Assembly: GCF_030272615.1 (NCBI RefSeq)
Contig: NC_081412.1
Coordinates: 339,008,870 to 339,072,869 of the forward strand
From: Cryptomeria japonica
Taxonomy: Eukaryota; Streptophyta; Pinopsida; Cupressales; Cupressaceae
Direction of reading: 5' to 3'
Length of the DNA: 64,000 nucleotides
Both the position numbers and the translations under genes were made by a program. Positions 47,144 through 60,500 of this stretch are shown here, one piece after another. The notes beneath the pieces were generated by a model that was not told where the DNA came from, did not search any database, and saw only the letters and a program-made list of their open reading frames with translations. Numbering within the stretch: the first letter of the stretch is position 1; each line of letters starts with the position of its first letter.

Positions 47144-48179
47144 ATGGTGTTCTTAGAACCTCATTTCAGAGGTTGTGCTTCAAAAGCCTCATTTTTGGAG
47201 CATAAAAATTAGTATTTGGAGGCACAACAAGGTTTCAAGAATCAAGTCCCAATTCCAGAGTCGGTAGCGTCAAAACGCAATTTTTATAAACATCGTGCAC
47301 TTAGGACCTCATTTCGGAGCTTGTGCCTTGAAAGGCCTAATTTTGGAACATCAAAATCAATGTTTTGAGGCATAACAAGTTTTCAAGAAGCAAGTCCCTA
47401 TTCTGGAGCCTGTAGCGTCAAAATTCTATTTTGACGCACATCATTCTCTTAGAAGATCATTTCAGAGCTTGTGCCTCAAAAGACATAGTTTTGGAGCATT
47501 AAAATTAATGTTTGGAGGCACAACCAGGTTTCAATATTCAAGACTCGATTCTAATGTCAATAGCATCAAAATCTGATTTTGGTGCACATCGTGGTCTTGG
47601 AACCTCATTTCGAAGCTTGTGCCTCGAAAGCCCCGGTTTCAGAGCATAAAAAATAGTGTTTTGAGGCACAACAAGGTTTCAAGATGCAAGCCCCAATTCT
47701 AGAGCCAATAGCATCAAAATTTAATTTTGATGCACATTGTGCTCTTAGAACCCTGTTTTAGAAATTGTGCCTCGAAAGCCCCAGTTTTGGAGCATCAAAA
47801 TCAATATTTGGAGGAACAACAAGCTTTCAAGATGCAAGTCTTGATTCTGGAGCCGGTAGCGTCAAAATTTTATATTGACGCACATCGTACTCTTAGAACC
47901 TTGTTTTAGAGGTTATGCCTCAAAATCTCTGGTTTCAAAGCTTTGAAATTGGTGTTTGGAGGCAGAACAAGCTTTCAAGACACAAGTCCCTATTTCAGAG
48001 CCTGTAGTGTCAAAACATTATTTTGAGGCACATCATGTTCTTAAAACCTCATTTCGGAGCATGTGGCTTGAAAGCTCCAGTTTCAAAACATCAAAATCAA
48101 TGTTTAAAGGCACAACAAGGTTTCAAGACACAAGTCTCGATTCTCAAGCCGATAGCATCTAAACACGATTTTGATAAAC

Positions 48180-48919
48180 ATGGTGTTCTTAGAACCTGAT
48201 TTCAGAGGTTGTGCCTCAAAATCCTCATTTTTGGAGCATAAAAATTAGTGTTTGGAGGCAAAACAAGGTTTCAAGGCACAAGTCCCGATTCTAGAGTCAA
48301 TAGCATCAAAATCTGATTTTGATGCACATCGTGCTCTTAGAACCTCATTTCGAAGCTTGTGCCTCGAAAGTCCCAGTTTCGGTGCATCAAAATCAGTGTT
48401 TTGAGGCAAAACAAGGTTTCAAGATCTAAGCCCCGATTCTAGAGCTAGTAGCATCTAAATTAAATTTTGATGCATATTGTGCTCTTAGAGCCCTATGTTA
48501 TAAATTGTGTCTCAAAAGCCCCAATTTTGGATCATTAAAATGGATGTTTTTAGGCACAACAAGGTTTGAAGATGCAAGTCCTGATTCTGGAGCCGGTAGC
48601 ATCAAAATTTGATTTTGACGCACATCCTGTTCTTAGAACCTTGTTTTGGAGCTTATGCCTCAAAATCTTCAGTTTCGAAGCATCAAAATTGGTGTTTGGA
48701 GGTACAACAAGCTTTCAAGATGCAAGTCCCTATTCCAGAGCCTGTAGTGTCAAAACGTGATTTTGATGCACATCGTGCTCTTAGAACATCGTTTGAGAGC
48801 ATGTGGCTCGAAAGCTCCCATTTCAAAAACATCAAAATCAATGTTAAAAGGCACAACAAGGTTTCAAGACACAAGTCCCAATTCTCAAGCTGATAGCGTC
48901 AAAACACAATTTTGACAAA
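48180..48919 (+). repeat. Five-monomer block, copy 3
   Basis: It shares private variants with 46404-47143, such as TTTCGGTGCATC, the missing-base GTTAAAAGGCAC of the G monomer, and downstream TTTTTATAAACATCG. The sequence before it (from about 47764) also matches 45360-45701. The whole region is therefore a larger, roughly 2.4-kb duplication on top of the 740-bp one. Confidence 0.75.
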
Positions 48920-49509
48920 CATGGTGTTCTTAGAACCTCATTTCAGAGGTTTTGTTTCAAAAGCCTCATTTTTGGAGCATAAAAATTAGTATTTGGAGGC
49001 ACAACAAGGTTTCAAGAAACAAGTCCCAATTCCAGAGTCGGTAGCGTCAAAACGCAATTTTTATAAACATCGTAGTTTTGGATCATCAAAATTAATGTTT
49101 GGAGGCACAACCAGGTTTCAAGATGCAAGCCTCGATTCTAGAGCCAGTAGCATCAAAATTCAATTTTGATGCACATTGTGCTCTTAGAACCCTGTTTTAG
49201 AAATTGTGCCTCGAAAGCCCAATTTTGGAGCATCAAAATTGATGTTTGGAGGCACAACAAAGCTTCAAGATGCAAGTTCTGATTCTGGAGCTGGTAGCAC
49301 CAAAATTTGATTTTGATGCACATCGTGCTCTTAGAACCTTGTTTTGGAGCTTATGTCTCAAAATATTTGGTTGTGAAGCATCAAAATTGGTTTTTGGAGG
49401 CACAACAAACTTACAAGACGCAAGTCCCTATTCCAGAGCCTGTAGTATCAAAACATGATTTTGATGCACATCGTGCTCTTAGAACCTCATTTCGAAGCAT
49501 GTGGCTCGA

Positions 49510-49517
49510 AAGCTCCT
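49510..49517. other. Satellite orientation switch, + to -
   Basis: The + strand text GGCTCGAAAGCTCC of an F monomer runs directly into minus-orientation text TGAGATGAGGTTTTAAGAGC. AGCTCC is present on both sides (normally followed by AGTTTC in + and by GAAATGAGG in -), so the join uses about six bases of identity. No foreign sequence is inserted. Confidence 0.88.
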
Positions 49518-52500
49518 GAGATGAGGTTTTAAGAGCACGATGTACATCAAAATTGCGTTTTGACGCTACCATCTCTGGAAGTGGGACTTGTGTCTTGAAA
49601 CCTTGTTGTGCCTCTAAAACATTGATTTTGATGCTCCAAAACATGGGCTTTTGAGGCACAATTTCTAAAACAGGGTTCTAAGAGCACAATGTGCATCAAA
49701 ATTGAATTTTGATGCTACTAGCTCTAGAATCGGGGCTTGCATCATGAAACCTTGTCTTGCCAAAAAACACTGTTTTTGATGCTCCGAAACCAGGGCTTTC
49801 GAGGCACAAGCTTCGAAATGAGGTTCTAAGAGCACGATGTGCGGTAAAATCAGATTTTGATGCTATTGACTCTAGAATCGACACTTGCATCTTGAAACCT
49901 TGTTGTGCCTCCAAACATTGATTTTGATCCAAAACTTGGTCTTTCGAGCCACAGGCTCCGAAATGAGCTTCTAAGAGAATGATGTGCGTCGCAATGGATT
50001 TTTTATACTATAGGCTTCGGAAAAGGGACTTGCTTCTAGAAACCAAGTTGTGCCTCCAAACACTAATTTCGATGTTTCAAAATCAGGGCTTTCGAGGCAC
50101 AAGCTCTGCAAACGAGGCTCTAAGAGCACAATGTGCGTAAAAATCACATTTTGACGCTATCGGCTCCAAAATCACGACTTGCGTCTTGCAACCTTGTGCC
50201 TCAAAACACCAATTTTGATGCTCTCAAACCGGAGCTTTTGACGAACAAGCTCCTAAATAAGGTTCTAAGAGCACAATGTGCTTCAAAATCGCATTTTGAC
50301 ACTATCGGATCTAGAATCCGGACTTGTGTCTTCAAACCTTGTTGTGCCTCCAAACACCAATTTTTATATTCCGAAACCGGGGCGTTCGAGGTGCAAGCTT
50401 CGAAACAAGGTTCTATGATAATGATGTGCATCAAAATCAAATTTTGATGCTACCAGCACGAGAATTGGGACTTGCATCTTGAAACCTTGTTGTGCCTCCA
50501 AACAATGCTTTCTATGTTCCAAAATCATGGCTTTCAAGGCAAAAGCTCCGAAATGACGTTCCAAGAGCACGACGTACTTCAAAATTGCGTTTTGACGCTA
50601 CCGACTTTGGAATTGGGACTTGTGTCTTGAAACCTTGTTGTGCCTCCAAACACTAATTTTTATGCTCCTAAAATGAGGCTTTTGAGGCACAACCTCGGAA
50701 ATGAGGTTCTAAGAACACCATGTTTGTCAAAATTGTGTTTTGACGTTATTAGCTTGAGAATTGGTACTTGTGTCTTAAAACCTTGTTGTTCCTTTAAACA
50801 TTGATTTTGATGTTTTGAAACTGGAGCTTTCGAGCCACATGCTCCAAAACAAGGTTCTAAGAGCACGATGTGCATCAAAATCATGTTTTGACACTACAGA
50901 GTCTGGAATAGGGACTTGCGTCTTGAAAGCTTGTTGCGCCTCACCAATTTTGATGCTTTGAAACCGAAGATTTTGAGGCATAAGCTCCAAAACAAGGTTC
51001 TAAGAGCACAATGTGCGTCAAAATCTCCAAACATTGATTTTGACGCTCGAAAACTGGGTCTTTCGAGCCACAAGCTCTGAAATTAGCTTCTAAGAGAATG
51101 ATGTGCGTCAAAATGAAATTTTGGCGCTAGAGGCTCTGGAATAGGGACTTGATTATTTAAACCTTCTTGTGCCTCCAAACACTGATTTTGATGTACCAAA
51201 ATCAGGGCTTTCAAGGCACAAGCTCCAAAATGAGGTTCTAAGAGCACGATGTACATCAAAATTGCATTTTGATGCTACCGACTCTAGAATTGGGACTTGT
51301 GTCTTGAAAACTTCTTGTGCCTCCAAACACTAATTTTTATGCTCCAAAAATGAGGATTTTGAGGCACAACCTCCGAAATGACGTTCTAAGAACATCATGT
51401 TTGCCAAAATCGTGTTTTGAAGCTATCAGCTTGAGACTTTGGACTTGTATCTTGAAACCTTGTTGTGCCTTTAAACATTGATTTTGATGTTTTGAAACTG
51501 GAGCTTTCGAGACACACGCTCCGAAACGAGGTTCTAAGAGCTCAATGTGAATCAAAATAACATTTTGACACTACAGGCTCCGGAATAGGGACTTGCATCT
51601 TGAAAGCTTGTTCTGCCTCCGAACGCCAATTTTGATGCTTCAAAACTAAAGATTTTGAGGCATAAGCTCCAAAACAAGGTTCTAAGAGCACGATGTTTGT
51701 CAAAATCAAATTTTTATGATACCGGCTCCAGAATCAGGACTTGCATCTTGAAACCTTGTTGTGCTTACAAACATCGATTTTGATGCTCCAAAACTAGGGC
51801 TTTTGAGGCACAATTCTAAAACAGGGTTCTAAGAGGACAATGTGCATCAAAATCGAATTTTGATTCTACTGGCTCTAGTCGGGGCTTGCATCTTGAAACC
51901 TTGTTGTGCCTCAAAACACTGATTTTGATGCTTTGAAACCTGGGCTTTCGAGGCACATGCTTCAAAATGAAGTTTTAAGAGCACAATGTACGCCAAAATC
52001 AAATTTTGACGCTATTGACTTTTGAATCGGGGCTTGCATCTTGAAACCTAGTTGTGCCTCGAAACATTGATTTTGACGCTCCAAAACTGGGTCTTTCGAG
52101 GCACAAGCTCCGAAATGAGCTTCTAAGATAATGATGTGTGTCACAATGTAATTTTGACACTACAGGCTCTGGAATAGGGACTTGCATCTTGAAAACTTGT
52201 TGTGCCTCCACACACTGATTTTGATGTTCCAAAATCAAGGCTTCCAAGGCACAAGCTCCGAAATGAGGTTCTAAGAGCATGATGTACATCAAAATTGCAT
52301 TTTGACGCTACTGACTCTGGAATTGGGTCTTGTGTCTTGAAACCTTGTTGTGCCTCCAAACACTAAATTTTATGCTCCAAAAATGAGGATTTTGAGGCAC
52401 AACCTCTGAAATGAGGTTCTAAGAACACCATGTTTGTCAAAATCATGTTTTGACACTATCAGCTTGAGAATTGGGACTTGTGTCTTGAAACCTTGTTGTG

Positions 52501-54585
52501 CTTTTAAATATTGATTTTCATGTTTTGAAACTCGAGCTTTCAAGCCACACGCTCTGAAACGAGGTTCTAAGAGCACGATGTGCATCAAAATCACATTTTG
52601 ACACTACAGGCTCTGGAATAGGGACTTGCATCTTGAAAGCTTGTTATGCCTCCAAACACCAATTTGTATTCTTCGAAACCAACGATTTTAAGCCATAAGC
52701 TCCACAACATTCTAAGAACACGATGTGCGTGAAAATCAAATTTTGACGCTACCGGCTCCAGAATCAGGACTTGCATCTTGAAACCTTGTTGTGCTTCCAA
52801 ACATCAATTTTGATGCTCCAAAATTGAGGCTTTTGAGGCACAATTTCTAAAACAGGGTTCTAACAGCACAATGTGCATAAAAATTAGATTTTGATGCTAC
52901 TGGCTCTATAATCGGGGCTTGCATCTTCAAACCTTGTTGTGCCTCAAAACACTGATTTGAGCACAATGTGCGCAAAAATCAGATTTTCACGCTATTGACT
53001 CTAGAATCGGGACTTGCATCTTGAAACCTTGTTGTGCCTCCAAACATTGATTTTGATGCTCCAAAAATGAGGATTTTGAGGCACAAGCTTTGAAATAAGG
53101 TTCTAAGAGCAAGATGTGCTCCAAAATCAGATATTGATGCTATTGACTCTAGAATCGAGACTTGCATCTTGAAACCTTGTTGTGCCTCCAAACATTGATT
53201 TTGATGCTCCAAAACTAGGTCTTTCAAAGCACAAGCTCGGAAATCACATTTGTACCTCAAAACATTCATTTTTAACGCTATGAGCTTGAGAATCGGGACT
53301 TGTGTCTTAACCTTGTTGTGGCTTTAAACATTGATTTTGATATTTTGAAACTAGAGCTTTCGAGCCACACGCTCCAAAATGCGGTTCTAAGAGCACGATG
53401 TGCATCAAAATCATGATTTGACACTACAAGATCTGGAATAGGGACTTGCATCTTGAAAGCTTCTTGTGTCTCCAAACACCAATTTTCATGCTTCAAAACT
53501 GAAGATTTTGAGGCATAAGGTTCTAAGAGCACAATGTGTGTCAAAATCAAATTTTGATGCTACTCGCTCCAGACTCAGGACTTACATCTTGCAACCTTCT
53601 TGTGCCTCAAAACACTAGTTTTGATGCTCCAAAACTGGGGCTTTCGAAGCTCAAGCTTCGAAATGATGTTCTAAGAGCACGATGTGTGATAAAATCAGAT
53701 TTTGACGCTATTGACTCTAGAATCGAGACTTGCATCTTGAAACCTTCTTGTGCCTCCAAACATTGATTTTGATGATCCAAAACTGGGTTTTTCGAGGCAC
53801 AAGCTCCGAAATGAGCTTCTAAGAGAATGATGTGGATCAAAATGGAATTTTGACACTATAGGATCCAGTATAGGGACTTGCTTCTTTACACCTTGTTGTG
53901 CGTCCAAACACTGATTTTGATGTTCCAAAATCAGGGCTTTCAAGGCACAAGCTCCGAAATGAGGTTCTAAGAGCATGATGTACATAAAAATTGTGTTTTC
54001 ATGCTACTGACTCTATAATTGGGACTTGTTTCTTGAAACCTTCTTGTGCCTCCAAACACTAATTTTTATGCTCCAAAAACAAGGCTTTTGAGGCACAACC
54101 TTCGAAATCAGGTTCTAAGAACACCATGTTTGTCAAAATCGTGTTTTGACGCTATTAGCTTGAGAATTGGGACTTGTGTCTTGAAACCTTGTTGTGCCTT
54201 TAAACATTGATTTTGATGTTTTGAAACTAGAGCTTTCGAGCCACATGCTACGAAACGAGGTTCTAAGAGCACGATGTGGAACAAAATCACATTTTGACAC
54301 TACAGGTTCGGAAATAGGGACTTGCGTCTTGAAAGCTTGTTGTGCCTCGAAACACCAATTTTGATGGTTTGAAACTGAAGATTTTGAGGCATAAGCTCCA
54401 AAACAAGGTTCTAAGAGCACGATGTGCGTCAAAATCAAATTTTGACGCTACCGGCTCTAAAATTGGGACTTGCATCTTTAAACCTTGTTGTGCCTCCAAA
54501 CATCGATTTTGATGCTCCAAAACTGGGGCTTTTAAGGCACAATTTCTAAAACAGGGTTCTAACAATGTGCATCAAAATTCAATTT
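49517..54585 (-). repeat. 148-bp satellite array, - orientation, block 5 (5.1 kb)
   Basis: About 34 monomers read as reverse complement (CCTTGTTGTGCCTCCAAACA). The types and their order are the same as in + blocks when read on the minus strand, and the block includes one H-I-J module near 50060-50500. It is a clean block with no strand mixing inside. Confidence 0.95.
50060..50500 (-). repeat. H-I-J satellite module 6, inverted
   Basis: The reverse complements of the J (TCTTGCAACCTTGTGCC), I (GTGCTTCAAAATCGC) and H (GGGGCGTTCGAGGTGCAAGC) words occur in the expected reverse order. This shows that the module moves together with the array when it is inverted. Confidence 0.75.
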
Positions 54586-54586
54586 C
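54577..54586. other. Satellite orientation switch, - to +
   Basis: Minus-orientation text ACAATGTGCATCAAAATTCA runs into + text AATTTCGGAGCTTATGC. The join falls in one arm of the monomer dyad, where both strands read nearly the same, and also shares ATTT. Just before it (54561-54564) a few bases of the usual AAGAGCACAATG are missing. Confidence 0.82.
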
Positions 54587-57500
54587 GGAGCTTATGCGTC
54601 GAAAGACCCAGTTTTGGAGCATCCAAATCAATGTTTCGAGGCACAACAAGGTTTCAAGATGCAAGTCCTGATTCTAGAGTCAATAGCGTCAAAATCTGAA
54701 TTTGGTGCACATCGTGTTCTTAGAACCTCATTTCAAAGCTTGTGCCTCGAAAGCCCCAGTTTCGAAGCATCAAAATCAATGTTTTGAGGCACAACAAGGT
54801 TTCAAGATGCAATCCCCAATTCTAGAGCCAGTAGCATCAAAATTCAATTTTGATGCACATTGTGCTCTTAGAACCCTGTTTTAGAAATTCTGTCTCAAAA
54901 GCCTCAGTGTTGAAGCAACAAAATCGATGTTTGGAGGCACAACAAGGTTTCAAGATGCAAGTCTTGAACCTGGAGTCTTGAGCCGGAAGTGTCAAAATTT
55001 AATTTTGACGCACATCATGGTCTTAGAACCTTATTTTGGAGCTTATGCCTCAAAATATTCAGTTTCGAAGCATCAAAATTGGTGTTTGGAGGCACAACAA
55101 GCTTTCAAGATGCAAGTCCCTATTCCGGAGGCTGTAGTGTCAAAACGTGATTTTGATATACATCGTGCTCTTAGAACCTTGTTTCGCAATGTGTGGCTCG
55201 AAAGCTCCAGTTTGAAAACATCAAAATCAATGTTTAAAGGCACAACAAGGTTTCAAGACACAAGTCCCGATTTTGAAGCTGATAGCGTCAAAACATGATT
55301 TTGACAAACATGGTGTTCTTAGAACCTCATTTCGGAGGTTGTGCTAAAACCCTTAAAGGCACATTATGGTCGTAGAACCTTGTTTTAGAAATTGTGCCTT
55401 AAAAGCCCCAGTTTTGGAGCAACAAAATCAATGTTTGGACGCACAACAAGGTTTCAAGATGCAAGTCCTTATTCTGGGGCACAACAAGCTTTCAAGATGC
55501 AAGTCCCTATTGGTGTTTGGAGGCAGAACAAGCTTTCAAGACGCAAGTCCCTATTCCGGAGCCTGTAGCGTCAAAATTCCATTTTGATAAACATCATTCT
55601 CTTATAAGCTCATGTCAGAGCTTGCTCCTCAAAAGACCTAGTTTTCGAGCGTCAAAATTCCATTTTGACGAACATCATTCTCTTATAAGCTCATGTCGGA
55701 GCTTGCTCCTCAAAAGACCCAGTTTTCGAGCATCAAAATCAATGTTTGGAGGCACAACAAGGTTTCAAGATACAAGTCAACAGCATCAAAATCTGATTTT
55801 GGCGCACATCGTGCTCTTAGAACCTCATTTCGAAGCTTGTGCCTCGAAAGCCCTGGTTTTGGAGCATCAAAATCGATTTTTGGAGGCACAACAATGTTTC
55901 AAGACACATGTCCCAATTCCAGAGGTGATAGCATCAAAACGCAACTTTGATGTACATCGTGCTCATAAAACCTCATTCCGGAGCTTCTGCCTCGAAAGAC
56001 CCTATTTTGGAGTATCAAAATCAATGTTTGGAGGCACAACAAGGTTTCAAGATGAAAGTCCCAATTCTAGAGCCAATAGCTTTCAAACCTGGTTTTGGTG
56101 CACATCGTGCTCTTAGAACCTCATTTTGAAGCCTGTGCCTCGAAAACCTTGTTTTTGGAGCATATAAATTAGTGTTTGGATGCACAACAAGGTTTCAAGA
56201 CACGAGTCTCAATTCCAGAGTGGGTAGCGTCAAAACGCAATTTTGATGTACATCGTGCTCTTAGAACCTCATTTAAGAGCTTGTGCCTTGAAAGCCTTGA
56301 TTTTGGCACATCAAAATCAATGTTTTGAGGCACAACAAGGTTTAAAGAAGCAAGTCTGTATTTCAGAGCCTATAGTGTCAAAATTCCATTTTGACGCACA
56401 TCATTCTTTGAGGAGCTCAATTCGGAGCTTGTGCCTTGAAAGACCCAGTTTTGGAGCACCAAAATCAATGTTTGGAGGCAAAACAAGGTTTCAAAATGCA
56501 AGTCCCAATTCTAGAGTTGATAGCGTCAAAACACGATTTTGACAAACATGGTGTTCTTAGAACCTCATTTCAGAGGATGTGCCTCAAAAGCCTCATTTTT
56601 GGAGTATAAAAAATAATGTTGGGACCCACAACAAGGTTTCAAGACAGAAGTCCCAATTCCAGAGTCAGTAGCGTCAAAACACAATTTTTTATGTACATTG
56701 TGCTCTTAGAACCTCATTTTGGAGCTTTTACCTTGAAAGCCCTGATATTGGAACATCAAAATCAATGTTTTGAGGCACAACAAGGTTTCAAGAAAGAAGT
56801 CTCTATTCCAGAGCCTTAGCGTCAAAATTCCATTTTGAGGCACATCATTCTCTTAGAAGCTCATTTTGGAGCTTGTCCCTCGAAAGACCCAGTTTTGGAG
56901 CATCAAAATCAATGTTTGGAGGCACAACAAGGTTTCAAGATGCAAGTCCCAATTCTAGAGTCAATAGCATCAAAATCTGATTTTGGCGCACATCGTGCTT
57001 TTAGAACCTCATTTCAAAGTTTGTGCCTCGAAAGCCTCAGTTTCAGAGCATCAAAATCAGTATTTTGAGGCACAACAAGGATTCAAGATGCACGACCCGA
57101 TTCTAGAGCCAGTAGCATCAAAATTGGTGTTTGGAGGCACAACAAGCTTTCAAGATGCAAGTCCCTATTCCAGAGTCTGTAGTGTCAAAACATGATTTTG
57201 ATGCGCATTGTGCTCTCAGAACCTCGTTTCGGAGCATCTGGCTTGAAAGCTCTAGTTTCAAAACATCAAAATCAATGTTTAAAGGCACAACAAAGTTTCA
57301 AGACACAAGTCCCAATTCTCAAGCTGATAGCATCAAAAAATGATTTTGACAAACATGGTGTTCTTAGAACCTTATTTCGGAGGTTGTGCCTCAAAAGCCT
57401 CATTTTTGTAGCATAAAAATTAGTGTTTGGAGGCACAACAAGGTTTCAAGACACAAGTCCCAATTCCAAAGTCGGTAGAGTCAACACACAATTTTGATGT

Positions 57501-60500
57501 ACATCATGCTCTTAGATCCTCATTTCGGAGCTTGTGCCTTGAAAGCCCTAATTTTGGAACATCAAAATCAATGTTTTGAGGCACAACAAGGTTTCAAGAA
57601 GCAAGTCCCTATTCGGAGCCTGTAGCGTCAAAATTCCATTTCGATGCACATCATTCTCTTAGAAGCTTATTTCGGAGCTTGTGCCTTGAAAGACCCAGTT
57701 TTGGACCGTCAAAAGCAATGTTTGGAGGCATAACAAGGTTTCAAGATGCCAGGTCGGATTCTAGAGTCAATAGCGTCAAAATCTGATTTTGGCAAACATC
57801 GTGCTCTTAGAACCTCATTTCGAAGCTTGTGCCTCCAAAGCCCTGGTTTTAGAGCATCGAAATCATTGTTTTGAGGCACATTGTGCTCTTAAAAACCTAT
57901 TTTAGAAATTGTGCCTCAAAAGCCCCAGTTTTGGAGCAACAAAATTGATGTTTGGTGGCAAAATAAGGTTTCAAGATGCAAGTCCTAATTCTGGAGAGGT
58001 ATCGTCAAAATTTGATTTTGACGCACATTGTTCTCTTAGAACCTTTTTTTGGAGCTTATCCCTCAAAATCTTTGGTTTTGAAGCACCAAAATTGGTGTTT
58101 GGATGCACAACAAGCTTTCAAGATGCAAGTCCCTATTTCAGAGCCTGTAGTGTCAAAACGTGATTTTGATACACATCATGCTTTTAGAATCTCATTTTGT
58201 AGTGTGTGGCTCGAAAGCTCTAGTTTCAAAACATCAAAATCAATGTTTAAAGGCACAACAAGGTTTCAAGACACAAGTCCCGATTCTCAGGCTAATAGCA
58301 TCAAAACATGATTTTGACAAACATGGTGTTCTTAGAACCTCATTTCGGAGGTTGTTCCCCAAAAGCCTCATTTTTGGAGCATAAAATTTATGTTTTGAGG
58401 CACAACAAGGTTTCAAGACACAAGTCCCAATTTCAAAGTCGGTAGCGTCAAAATGCAATTTTGATGTACATCCTGCTCTTAGAACCTCATTTCGGAGATT
58501 GTCTCTTGAAAGCCTTGATTTTGGAACATCAAAATCAATGTTTGGAGGCACAACAAGGTTTCAAGAAGCAAGTCCCTATTTCGAATCAATTTTATTTTGA
58601 CGCACATCATTCTTTTACAAGCTCATTTCAGAGCTTGTGCCTAGAAAGACCCAGTTTTCGAGCTTCAAAATCAATGTTTGGAGGCACAACAAGGTTTAAA
58701 GATGTAAGTCCTGATTCTAGAGTCAGTAGTGTCAAAATCTGATTTTGGCGCACATCGTGCTCTTAGAACCTCATTTCAAAGCATCAAAATCAGTGTTTTG
58801 AGGCAGAACAAGGTTTCAAGATGTGAGGCCTGATTCTAGAGCCAGTAGCATCATAATTAAAGTTTAATGCACATTGTGCTCTTAGAACCCTGTTTTAGAA
58901 ATTGTGCCTCAAAAGCCCTAGTTTTGGAGCATCAAAATTGATGTTTGGAGGCACAACAAGCTTTGATTTTGACGTACATCGTGCTCTTAGAACTTTGTTT
59001 GGAGGTTATGCCTCAAAATCTTCAGTTTCGAAGCATCAAAATTGGTGTTTGGAGGCACAACAAGATTTCAAGACGCAAGTCCCTATTCTAGAGCCTGTAG
59101 TGTGAAAAAATGATTTTGATGCACATCGTGCTCTTAGAACCTCATTTCGGAGCGTGTGGCTCGAAAGCTCCTGTTTCAAAACATTAAAATAAATGTTTAA
59201 AGGAACAACAAGGTTTCAAGACACAAATCCCGATTCTCAAGTTGAGAGCATCAAAACACCATTTTGACAAACGAGGTGTTCTTAGAACCCCATTTCGGAG
59301 GTTGTGCCTCAAAAGCCTACTTTTTTGGAGCATAAAAATTAGTGTTTGGAGGCACAACAAGGTTTCAAGACACAAGTCCCAATTCTAAGGTTGGTAGTGT
59401 CAAAACACAATTTTAATGTACTTCATGCTCTTAGAACCTCATTTTGGAGCTTGCGCCTTGAAAGCTCTGATTTTGAGGCACAACAAGGTTTCAATGATGC
59501 AAGTCCCGATTATAGAGTCAATAGCGTCAATATCTGACTTTGGCGCAAGCCCCGATTCTAGAGCCAATATCATCAAAATTTAGTTTTGATGCACATTGTG
59601 CTCTTAGAACCCTATTTTAGAAATTGTGCCTCAAAAGCCCCAGTTTTGGAGCATCAATATCGATGTTTGGAGGCACAATAAGGTTTCAAGATGCAAGTCC
59701 TGATTCTAGAGTCAATAGCGTCAAAATCTGATTTGGTGCACATCGTGCTCTTAAAACTTCATTTCGAAGCTTGTGCCTCAAAAGCCCCGGTTTCGGATTA
59801 TCAAAATCAGTGTTTTGAAGTACAACAAGGTTTCAAGATGCAAGCCCCGATTCTAGAACTAGTAGCAACAAAATTAAATTTTGATGCACATTGTGCTCTT
59901 AGAACCCTATTTTAGAAATTGTGCCTCAAAAGCCCCAGTTTTGGAGCATCAAAATCGATCTTTACTGGCACAACAAGGTTTCAAGATGCAAGTCCTTATT
60001 CTGGAGGCGGTAGCATCAAAATTTGATTTTGACGCACATCGTGCTCTTAGAACCTTGTTTTGGAGCTTATGCCTCAAAATCTTTGGTTTCCAAGCAACGA
60101 AATTGGTGTTTGGAGGCATAACAAGCTTTCAAGATGCAAGTCCCTATTCTAGAGTCTGTAATGTCAAAACTTTATTTTGATGCACATCGTGCTCTTAGAA
60201 CCTCATTTCGGAGCGTGTGGCTTGAAAGTTCGAGTTTGAAAATATCAAAATCAATGTTTAAAGGGACAACAACGTTTCAAGACACAAGTCCCAATTCTCA
60301 AGCTGATAGCATCAAAACACGATTTTGACAAAAACGGTGTTCTTAGAACCTCATTTTTGGAGCATAAAAATTAGTGTTTGGAGGGACAACAAGGTTTCAG
60401 GACACAAGTCCCAATTCCAGAGTCGGTAGCGTCAAAATTCAATTTTGATGTACATCGTGCTCTTAAAACCTCATTTTGGAGCTTGTGCCTTGAAAGTCTT

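Larger units (their letters stand above)
40894..49516 (+). repeat. 148-bp satellite array, + orientation, block 4 (8.6 kb)
   Basis: The array resumes with GCTGATAGCACC. It contains the clearest full higher-order unit, the nine-monomer H-I-J unit (43641-44962) and the 740-bp duplications at 45702-47143 and 48180-48919. It ends abruptly at AGCTCC (49511-49516), where the repeat changes strand. No other gene or element is seen. Confidence 0.95.

Noticed and set aside
49411-54565. Minus-strand frames resembling the + strand ones
   Set aside because: They only reflect the inverted orientation of the same satellite between 49517 and 54585.
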